Assembly (NCBI RefSeq): GCF_030816915.1
Contig: NZ_JAUSYN010000002.1
Location: 1,687,501 to 1,751,500, forward strand
Reading direction: 5' to 3'
Origin: Streptomyces sp. B3I8
GTDB lineage: Bacteria; Actinomycetota; Actinomycetes; Streptomycetales; Streptomycetaceae
DNA: 64,000 bases
Positions 58,161 to 64,000 of this stretch are shown piece after piece (within the stretch, counting starts at the first letter, position 1; each line of letters opens with the position of its first letter). The notes beneath the pieces were generated by a model. That model was not told the origin of the DNA. It made no database searches and saw nothing but the letters and a program-made list of their open reading frames with translations. A program made the position numbers and the translations under genes.

Positions 58161-59357
58161 GTGACCACGGCCCAGACCCCCGAGCTCGACGTACAGCCCT
58201 CACCCCTCGCCCTGCTGCTGCTCGGCCGGGAGGCCGACCCGAGGAGCGAACGCGGTGTGGAGTGCCCAGGCGACCTGCCCTCGCCGTCCGACCCGGACCT
58301 GGTCGAGCGCGCCCGTGCGGCCAAGGAGAAGCTCGGGGACAAGGTCTTCGTGCTCGGCCACCACTACCAGCGCGACGAGGTCATCCAGTTCGCGGACGTC
58401 ACCGGCGACTCCTTCAAGCTGGCCCGCGACGCCGCGGCCCGCCCGGAGGCGGAGTACATCGTCTTCTGCGGTGTGCACTTCATGGCCGAGTCCGCCGACA
58501 TCCTGACCTCCGCCGACCAGAAGGTCGTCCTGCCCGACCTGGCCGCCGGCTGCTCCATGGCCGACATGGCGACGGCCGAGCAGGTCGCCGAGTGCTGGGA
58601 CGTGCTCACCGAGGCGGGCATCGCCGAGCAGGTGGTGCCGGTGTCGTACATGAACTCCTCCGCCGACATCAAGGCCTTCACCGGCAGGCACGGCGGCACG
58701 ATCTGCACCTCCTCCAACGCGAAGCGGGCCCTGGAGTGGGCGTTCGCGCAGGGCGAGCCGGAGACGACGAAGGTGCTGTTCCTGCCCGACCAGCACCTCG
58801 GGCGCAACACCGCCGTCCGCGACATGGGGATGTCACTGGAGGACTGCGTCGTCTACAACCCGCACAAGCCGAACGGCGGGCTGACGGTGGAGGAGCTGCG
58901 GGCCGCCAAGATGATCCTGTGGCGAGGCCACTGCTCGGTGCACGGCCGCTTCAGCCTGGAGTCGGTGAACGACGTGCGGGCCCGGATTCCGGGCGTCAAC
59001 GTGCTGGTGCACCCCGAGTGCCGGCACGAGGTCGTCGCCGCGGCGGACCACGTCGGCTCGACGGAGTACATCATCAAGGCCCTGGAGGCGGCCCCGGCCG
59101 GGTCCAAGTGGGCGATCGGCACGGAGCTGAACCTGGTACGGCGGCTGGCGAACCGTTTCGCCCCCGAGGGCAAGGAGATCGTCTTCCTCGACCGCACGGT
59201 CTGCTTCTGCTCGACGATGAACCGGATCGACCTGCCGCACCTGGTGTGGACGCTGGAGTCGCTGGCGGAGGGGACGCTGGTGAACCGGATCGAGGTGGAC
59301 GCGGAGACGGAGGCGTTCGCCAAGCTGGCGCTCGAGCGGATGCTGGCGCTTCCGTAA
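58161..59357 (+). CDS. nadA: Quinolinate synthase A
   Basis: A 398-residue NadA. It condenses iminoaspartate (from NadB) with dihydroxyacetone phosphate to quinolinate for NAD synthesis and needs a [4Fe-4S] cluster. Signatures are LGHHYQRDEVIQFAD near 65-79, VFCGVHFMAE with Cys103, NPHKPNGG, HPECRHEVV and CFCSTMNRIDLPHL near the C-terminus. GTG 58161 gives a good N-terminus, with AAAGG upstream. nadB and nadC are not in the window. Confidence 0.95.
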   Translation: MTTAQTPELDVQPSPLALLLLGREADPRSERGVECPGDLPSPSDPDLVERARAAKEKLGDKVFVLGHHYQRDEVIQFADVTGDSFKLARDAAARPEAEYIVFCGVHFMAESADILTSADQKVVLPDLAAGCSMADMATAEQVAECWDVLTEAGIAEQVVPVSYMNSSADIKAFTGRHGGTICTSSNAKRALEWAFAQGEPETTKVLFLPDQHLGRNTAVRDMGMSLEDCVVYNPHKPNGGLTVEELRAAKMILWRGHCSVHGRFSLESVNDVRARIPGVNVLVHPECRHEVVAAADHVGSTEYIIKALEAAPAGSKWAIGTELNLVRRLANRFAPEGKEIVFLDRTVCFCSTMNRIDLPHLVWTLESLAEGTLVNRIEVDAETEAFAKLALERMLALP

Positions 59358-59396
59358 CCCCCGGGCGCGGCCCGCGTAGCGAGCCCTGGGGCCTGG

Positions 59397-60080
59397 TCAG
59401 TCCGTTCGCGGGCGGACCAGGCCCGACTCGTAGGCGATGAAGACCAGTTGGGCGCGGTCCCGGGCGCCGAGCTTGCTCATGGCGCGGTTGACGTGGGTCT
59501 TCACCGTCAGCGGGCTGACCTCCAGCCGCTCGGCGATCTCGTCGTTGGAGTGGCCGCCGGCGACCTGGACGAGTACCTCGCGCTCGCGCCCGGTGAGCGC
59601 GGCCAGCCGTTCCGCGTGCACCCGGTCGCGGCCGTCGTCGTCCGCGTCGCCCTGCGCCAGGAACCGGGCGATCAGCCCCTTGGTGGCGGCCGGCGACAGC
59701 AGCGCCTCGCCCCCGGCGGCGATCCGGATGGCGCTCAGCAGTTCCTCCGGCTCCGAGCCCTTGCCCAGGAAGCCGGAGGCGCCGGCCCGCAGGGACTGCA
59801 CCACGTACTCGTCGACCTCGAACGTCGTCAGCATCACCACCCGGACATCGGCGAGTTCGGGGTCCGCGCTGATCAGCCTGGTGGCGGCGAGGCCGTCGGT
59901 ACCGGGCATGCGAATGTCCATGAGGACGACGTCGGCGGACCGTTCGCGGGTCAGGCGCACCGCCTCCTCGCCCTCCGAGGCCTCCCCGACGACCTCCATG
60001 TCCGGCTCGGAGTCGACGAGCACGCGGAACGCGCTCCGCAGCAGTGCCTGGTCGTCGGCGAGCAGCACGCGGATCGTCAT
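59397..60080 (-). CDS. NarL/LuxR-family response regulator
   Basis: A 227-residue regulator: receiver domain with Asp55 in VVLMDIRMPGTDG and FLGKGSEPEEL, then a LuxR-type HTH (LTGREREVLVQVAGGHSNDE onward, HVNRAMSKLGARDR). Its ATG overlaps the kinase gene stop by 4 bp. Targets unknown. Confidence 0.93.
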   Translation of the reverse strand: MTIRVLLADDQALLRSAFRVLVDSEPDMEVVGEASEGEEAVRLTRERSADVVLMDIRMPGTDGLAATRLISADPELADVRVVMLTTFEVDEYVVQSLRAGASGFLGKGSEPEELLSAIRIAAGGEALLSPAATKGLIARFLAQGDADDDGRDRVHAERLAALTGREREVLVQVAGGHSNDEIAERLEVSPLTVKTHVNRAMSKLGARDRAQLVFIAYESGLVRPRTD

Positions 60081-61312
60081 GGGCTGTCCTTCGTGGTGGC
60101 GGCGCGGCGGTCGAGCGGCAGGATCGCATGGACGCGGAAGCCGCCCCCGTACCGGGGCCCCGCGGTGAGGGTCCCGGCCAGGGCGGTGACCCGCTCGCGC
60201 ATGCCGAGCAGGCCGTGCCCGCCGCCGTCCTCGGGGCCGTCGTCGCCGCCGGCCCCGTCGTCGAGGACGGTGATCTCCACGTGCGGTCCCACGCGGACGA
60301 CGCTGACCTCGGCCTTGGCGCCGTCTCCCGCGTGTTTCTGCACGTTGGTGAGGGCTTCCTGGATGACGCGGTAGGCGGCGAGGTCGACGGCGGCGGGCAG
60401 GATCGTGCCGTGGTCGGCGCGGGCGACCTGAACGGGCAGGCCCGCGTGCCGGAAGGTGTCGGCCAGTTCGTCGAGCCGGGCCAGCCCGGGCGCGGGTTCG
60501 GTGGGGGCCTCCGGGTCGCCGGACTGGCGCAGCAGGCCGACGGTGGCGCGCAGTTCGTTCAGCGCCGAGCGGCTGGCCTCCCGTACGTGGGCGAGGGCCT
60601 CCTTGGCCTGGTCGGGCCGCTTGTCCATGACGTGCGCGGCGACCCCGGCCTGGACGTTGACCAGGGCGATGTGGTGGGCGACGACGTCGTGCAAGTCCCG
60701 GGCGATGCGCAGCCGCTCCTCGGCGACGCGGCGCCGGGCCTCCTCCTCGCGGGTGCGTTCGGCGCGTTCGGCGCGTTCGCGGATGGCGTGCACGAAGGCG
60801 CGCCGGCTGCGGACGGCGTCCCCGGCCGCCGCGGCCATGCCGGTCCAGGCGAACAGGGCGAGGTTCTCCTGGGTGTACCAGGGCAGCGGGCCGGTGAGCA
60901 TCGCGGTGGCGGTCAGCACGGTCATCGTCAGCACGCCGACCCGCCGGGTGGTGGGGCGGTCGGTGGCGGCGGCGACGGTGAACAGCGCGACGACGGCGGC
61001 CATCGGGACGGGGGCGCGGGGGTCGCCGGTGATCAGCTCGACGAGGGAGAGGCCGGTGGTGACGGCCAGTACGGCGAGGGGGGCGACCCGGCGCAGCACC
61101 AGCGCGGCGGCGGCCGGCAGCATCAGGGCGAGGCTGAGGACGGTGGGGCCGCGCAACACCCAGCTGACGCCGTTCGTGCCGTGCGGGTCGACGAACGACC
61201 CCGCGACCATGCAGACGAAGACGCCGACGGCGAGCCCCGCGTCGAACGTGAGGGGATGACTCGCCAGCCAGCACCGCAACTGCGACAGGTTGTCCACGGC
61301 CGGATTGCCCAC
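60077..61312 (-). CDS. Sensor histidine kinase (DesK/NarX-like, HisKA_3)
   Basis: A 411-residue kinase with about five N-terminal membrane helices (residues 20-165), His208 in RDLHDVVAHHIALV, and a C-terminal HATPase domain (AYRVIQEALTNVQKH, LDDGAGG, GHGLLGMRERV). Intramembrane-sensing topology. The GTG at 61312 has TACCGT 6 nt upstream and no Shine-Dalgarno, so it may be leaderless. Overlaps its response regulator by 4 bp. Confidence 0.9.
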   Translation of the reverse strand: MGNPAVDNLSQLRCWLASHPLTFDAGLAVGVFVCMVAGSFVDPHGTNGVSWVLRGPTVLSLALMLPAAAALVLRRVAPLAVLAVTTGLSLVELITGDPRAPVPMAAVVALFTVAAATDRPTTRRVGVLTMTVLTATAMLTGPLPWYTQENLALFAWTGMAAAAGDAVRSRRAFVHAIRERAERAERTREEEARRRVAEERLRIARDLHDVVAHHIALVNVQAGVAAHVMDKRPDQAKEALAHVREASRSALNELRATVGLLRQSGDPEAPTEPAPGLARLDELADTFRHAGLPVQVARADHGTILPAAVDLAAYRVIQEALTNVQKHAGDGAKAEVSVVRVGPHVEITVLDDGAGGDDGPEDGGGHGLLGMRERVTALAGTLTAGPRYGGGFRVHAILPLDRRAATTKDSP

Positions 61313-61433
61313 GGCCCAACGGTACGGTGCGCCGCGCGGGGAGCGCCCCGGCGGGGCGCACCGTTCCTGACCAGGCGGCGACTCGTCGCCGCCGCCGGCG
61401 GGCACAGGCCGCCGCAGCAGTCCGTCGTAGCCG

Positions 61434-61655
61434 GCCGGGGAGCAGGCCGCTGGGGTCTTTCGTTCGGATCAGGCCGGCTGGGAGGCGCGGTGCGTCTTCG
61501 ACCGACCCGAGCGGGGTCCGGTGCGTGCGGCGGCAAGGCGGAGGAGGACGCCAGGGCGGAGCCCCGGCAACCGACGACAACGCCGCAGAGGCACGTGCCA
61601 AACCCCGCGACGCCGGAATGATCCGAACGAGAGGCCCTAGCCGGGGAGCAGGCCG
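61434..61655. mobile_element. Candidate MITE (terminal inverted repeats plus 15-bp flanking direct repeats)
   Basis: 61450-61479 and 61611-61640 are 30-bp imperfect terminal inverted repeats (24 of 30 matching), sharing CTCGTTCGGATCA-like cores. The ~130 bp between them has no supported ORF. The element is flanked by a direct repeat CCGGGGAGCAGGCCG at 61435-61449 and 61641-61655. One copy is the 3' coding end of pspAA, whose TAG stop (61639-61637) lies in the right inverted repeat. The TIR core resembles ends I recall from streptomycete insertion sequences. The rest of the 61313-61636 gap holds nothing else I can identify. Confidence 0.65.
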
Positions 61656-61915
61656 TCGTCCGCCAGCATCTCCCGGACCTCCTCCACGGTCGCCTCCGGC
61701 GACGGCAGGATCAGGTCGGAGGGCTCCAGCGAATCGGCCGGCAGCGGCTCCCCGAGGGTGCGTACGGCGTCCAGCAGGGCCGTCAGGGTGCGCCGGAACC
61801 CCGCCTCGTCGCCACCCTCGACCTCCGCCAGCAGGTCGTCGTCCAGCTTGTCGAGCTCGGTGAGGCGGGAGTCCTCCAGCCTCACCTGCCCCTCCCCCAT
61901 GATCCGTACGATCAT
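61637..61915 (-). CDS. pspAA: PspAA-domain protein, partner of PspA
   Basis: A 92-residue protein (MIVRIMGEGQVRLEDSRLTE onward, ending EMLADDGLLPG) of the PspAA family, found next to PspA in actinobacteria. It probably modulates PspA at the membrane. GGAGGG precedes the ATG. Its TAG stop lies inside a MITE-like element; without that element the frame would continue into RLRRTAAAACARR. Located 75 bp after pspA in the same direction. Confidence 0.83.
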   Translation of the reverse strand: MIVRIMGEGQVRLEDSRLTELDKLDDDLLAEVEGGDEAGFRRTLTALLDAVRTLGEPLPADSLEPSDLILPSPEATVEEVREMLADDGLLPG

Positions 61916-61990
61916 GTCGCCCTCCTCAGGCGCGCGTGGGACCGGATCGGGCCGCACCGGCCCTGACCGCATTGTGGGCGATGCCCGCCG

Positions 61991-62797
61991 TCACTGCTTG
62001 TCGAAGCGCGGGGTGTCCTTGGACTGGGGCTGTGCCTGGGGCTGTGCCTGGTCCTGTCCGTCGCCGCCCTCGATCGCCTGCCGCTGCTCGGCGGGGCCCG
62101 CCAGCTCGGCCTTCATGCGCTGCAGCTCCAGCTCCACGTCCGTGCCGCCGGAGAGGCGGTCCAGCTCGGCCTGGATGTCGTCCTTGGCCATGCCGGAGGG
62201 GTCGTCCAGGGCGCCGGAGGCGAGGAGTTCGTCGATGGCGCCGGCGCGGGCCTGCATCTGCTGCGTCTTGTCCTCGGCGCGCTGGATGGCCAGGCCGACG
62301 TCGCCCATCTCCTCGGAGATGCCGGAGAAGGCCTCGCCGATCCGGGTCTGCGCCTGGGCGGCGGTGTAGGTGGCCTTGATGGTCTCCTTCTTCGTACGGA
62401 AGGCGTCCACCTTGGCCTGGAGGCGCTGGGCGGCGAGGGTGAGCTTCTCCTCCTCGCCCTGGAGGGTCTGGTGCTGCGTCTCCAGGTCCGTGACCTGCTG
62501 CTGGAGCGCGGCGCGACGGGACAGCGCCTCGCGGGCGAGGTCCTCCCGGCCGAGCGCGAGCGCCTTGCGGCCCTGGTCCTCCAGCTTCCCGGACTGCGAC
62601 TGGAGCTGGTTGAGCTGGAGCTCCAGGCGCTTGCGCGAGGTCGCCACGTCGGCGACGCCGCGGCGGACCTTCTGCAGCAGCTCCAGCTGCTTCTGATACG
62701 AGTAGTCGAGGGTCTCGCGCGGATCCTCGGCCCGGTCAAGGGCCTTGTTCGCCTTCGCGCGGAAGATCATCCCCATACGCTTCATGACACCGCTCAT
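61991..62797 (-). CDS. pspA: Phage-shock protein A (PspA/IM30/Vipp1 family)
   Basis: A 268-residue PspA. The protein is nearly all helical coiled coil (DRAEDPRETLDYSYQKQLEL, LELQLNQLQSQSGKLEDQG), with a Gln/Asp-rich disordered C-terminus. It assembles into ESCRT-III-like rings that protect stressed membranes. I chose ATG 62797 (MSGVMKRMGMIF); ATG 62785 is equally possible. AAGGGGG upstream is a little far. Confidence 0.92.
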   Translation of the reverse strand: MSGVMKRMGMIFRAKANKALDRAEDPRETLDYSYQKQLELLQKVRRGVADVATSRKRLELQLNQLQSQSGKLEDQGRKALALGREDLAREALSRRAALQQQVTDLETQHQTLQGEEEKLTLAAQRLQAKVDAFRTKKETIKATYTAAQAQTRIGEAFSGISEEMGDVGLAIQRAEDKTQQMQARAGAIDELLASGALDDPSGMAKDDIQAELDRLSGGTDVELELQRMKAELAGPAEQRQAIEGGDGQDQAQPQAQPQSKDTPRFDKQ

Positions 62798-63113
62798 GGG
62801 CTTCGCGCGCCCCCTTCTGACGGACTCCGGCTCCTGCGACTGCGACAGAACCCACAGTACGGGCCCTGCCTCCATTACCGCACTGTTCGGGGACCGATGC
62901 GCTCATCCCCAAGGACGACTGCGGACGGCTCCGCTCCCGCCCAGGGAGTAGGTGCTTCCCCGAAACCGCGGGAATCTCCCCGGTCCACCCGAGTACCCCC
63001 GGGCGCCACCACCAGAAACCCCCGCATCCCTCCCCCTGCAGACGAATGGTGTTGCGGGATCGTTCCCCACGCGGCTGCGGTCCATGCAGGCGCACCCCGT
63101 ACCCTTGGGCTTT

Positions 63114-63713
63114 GTGTTCCGAAGCCGCGCCAAGGACGAGAAGGCCGCCGTCACCGACAAGGTGAGCGCGACCGGCTCCAAGCAGACCCGTGACCCGCAG
63201 GCCCCGAAGGGCCGGCCGACCCCCAAGCGCAGCGAGGCCCAGTCGCAGCGCCGCAGCGTCGCGACCACTCCGCTCACGCGCAAGGACGCCTCCCGGCGGC
63301 AGCGCGACGAGCGCCGTGCCGCGATGGAACGTCAGCGCCAGGCGCTGGCCAGCGGTGACGAGCGGTACCTCCCCGCGCGCGACAAGGGGCCGGTGCGCAA
63401 GTTCGCGCGGGACTACATCGACTCGCGGTTCAGCGTCGCGGAGTTCTTCCTGCCGATGGCCGTGGTCATCCTGGTGCTGAGCCTGGTGCGAGTGGGCTCG
63501 CTGCAGAACATCGCGCTGCTGCTGTGGCTGGTCGTGATCGTGCTGATCGTGCTCGACTCGGTCCTCTCCGCGTTCCGTCTGCGCAAGCGGCTCACCGAGC
63601 GCTTCCCGGACGCGAACCGGCGGGGCGCAGTGGCCTACGCGCTGATGCGCTCGCTGCAGATGCGGCGGCTGCGGCTGCCCAAGCCCCAGGTCAAGCGCGG
63701 AGAGCGGCCCTGA
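63114..63713 (+). CDS. DUF3043 membrane protein
   Basis: A 199-residue protein: a Lys/Arg/Ser-rich cytosolic N-terminus (residues 1-90), two membrane helices (VAEFFLPMAVVILVLSLVRV and IALLLWLVVIVLIVLDSVLS), and a basic C-terminus (LQMRRLRLPKPQVKRG). This is the actinobacterial DUF3043 family. I chose GTG 63114; TACCCT lies 8 nt upstream, so the mRNA is probably leaderless. Overlaps the next gene by 4 bp if that uses CTG. Confidence 0.85.
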   Translation: MFRSRAKDEKAAVTDKVSATGSKQTRDPQAPKGRPTPKRSEAQSQRRSVATTPLTRKDASRRQRDERRAAMERQRQALASGDERYLPARDKGPVRKFARDYIDSRFSVAEFFLPMAVVILVLSLVRVGSLQNIALLLWLVVIVLIVLDSVLSAFRLRKRLTERFPDANRRGAVAYALMRSLQMRRLRLPKPQVKRGERP

Positions 63714-64000
63714 CTACGGACGAGTTCTCGGGGGGCGCGGCCGATGCCTGGCTGAACAAGCTGGGCGGGCTGCGGGACATGGTCCGGCAGGAGCTGGTGG
63801 CCCGGCAGCTCGACGAGCAGATAGCCGGCCGGTTCCCGGTCGGGAAGCGGCTGCGGGTGCTCGACGTCGGCATGGGCCAGGGCACGCAGGCACTGCGGCT
63901 GCTGCGGGCCGGGCACAGGGTGACCGGCCTGGAGCGGGACGCGCGGATGCTCGTCGCGGCGCACGAGGCGCTGGCCGCCGAGCCGGAGGGCGTCCGCGAG
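63710..64000 (+). CDS. SAM-dependent methyltransferase (5' part only)
   Basis: The first 97 codons are present and the gene runs off the right edge. RLRVLDVGMGQGTQAL followed by GHRVTGLERDARML is the SAM-binding motif I/II of a class I methyltransferase. The frame before the first ATG (63779) is coding in character (TTDEFSGGAADAW onward), so the start is probably the CTG at 63710, which overlaps the DUF3043 stop (CTGA) and has GGAGAG 6 nt upstream. Substrate unknown. Confidence 0.8.
   Translation, partial: MTTDEFSGGAADAWLNKLGGLRDMVRQELVARQLDEQIAGRFPVGKRLRVLDVGMGQGTQALRLLRAGHRVTGLERDARMLVAAHEALAAEPEGVRE

Noticed and set aside
61313..61601. Additional coding sequence upstream of the second histidine kinase
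   Set aside because: The frame is Arg/Ala/Pro-rich without domain or ribosome site and overlaps the MITE-like element.
1..64000. tRNA, rRNA, CRISPR arrays, prophage or secondary-metabolite cluster
   Set aside because: No cloverleaf, spaced short direct repeats, phage structural or PKS/NRPS-like genes were seen; the SRPBCC gene alone is no evidence of a polyketide cluster.

Overview
The window is a chromosomal segment of very high G+C content. GTG and TTG starts are common, and many starts have no Shine-Dalgarno sequence and look leaderless. Actinobacterial markers are present: class II DAHP synthase, a fused TrpE-TrpG behind a Trp attenuator, ROK glucokinase GlkA, qcrCAB with a diheme QcrC, CtaF, PimB' and NYN proteins. 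The organism is almost certainly a Streptomyces. From memory the gene order resembles the conserved S. coelicolor region around SCO2114-SCO2170; I could not check this.

Layout. 1-6.5 kb: the 5' end of bfd with an iron box, aroH (class II DAHP synthase), a secreted DUF1906 protein, the trp leader/attenuator with the anthranilate synthase fusion, and pfkA. 6.6-13.2 kb: a NarL-type two-component pair, a PlsC acyltransferase, a secreted FG-GAP protein, an esterase and a membrane protein. 13.2-18.7 kb: an EEP-family phosphohydrolase, glkA with its upstream SCO2127-like gene, an ArsA-like ATPase with a degenerate P-loop, an SRPBCC protein and a metallophosphoesterase. 19-23.4 kb: an acyl-CoA synthetase and two glycosyltransferases (PimB'-like GT4 and a polytopic GT87). 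23.6-30.2 kb: a bxlREFGA-like xylo-oligosaccharide ABC transporter/GH3/LacI cluster with CGAA-N-TTCG operator-like sites. 30.4-34 kb: an HSL-type hydrolase, a PucR-like regulator and a lipoprotein with an HEVTH motif. 34.2-42.7 kb: two NlpC/P60 hydrolases, an NYN protein, a zinc ribbon protein, a rhomboid protease, an AsnC-type sensor domain, a cysteine-desulfurase-like enzyme behind a structured leader with a small uORF, and trpD. 42.8-52.3 kb: the aerobic respiratory block ctaE-qcrCAB and ctaCDF, interrupted by a degenerate receiver protein and an L,D-transpeptidase. 52.8-64 kb: a cysteine desulfurase-TusA fusion, adenosine kinase, two hypotheticals, erpA, nadA, a second NarL-type pair, a MITE-like element, pspAA-pspA, a DUF3043 protein and the start of a methyltransferase.

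How the genes work together. AroH, TrpEG and TrpD belong to chorismate/tryptophan synthesis. PfkA and GlkA handle glucose, and GlkA is also central to carbon repression in streptomycetes. QcrCAB and CtaCDEF form the bc1-aa3 respiratory chain. The NlpC/P60 enzymes and the L,D-transpeptidase act on peptidoglycan; PimB' and GT87 act on mannosylated envelope lipids. The desulfurases, ErpA and NadA connect sulfur and iron-sulfur chemistry.

I see no prophage, CRISPR array, tRNA, rRNA or biosynthetic gene cluster. The most interesting signals are non-coding: the trp attenuator, a MITE-like element flanked by a 15-bp direct repeat at the pspAA stop codon, the leader before the cysteine-desulfurase-like gene, tandem repeats in two promoter regions, operator-like palindromes, and large composite palindromes at gene 3' ends.
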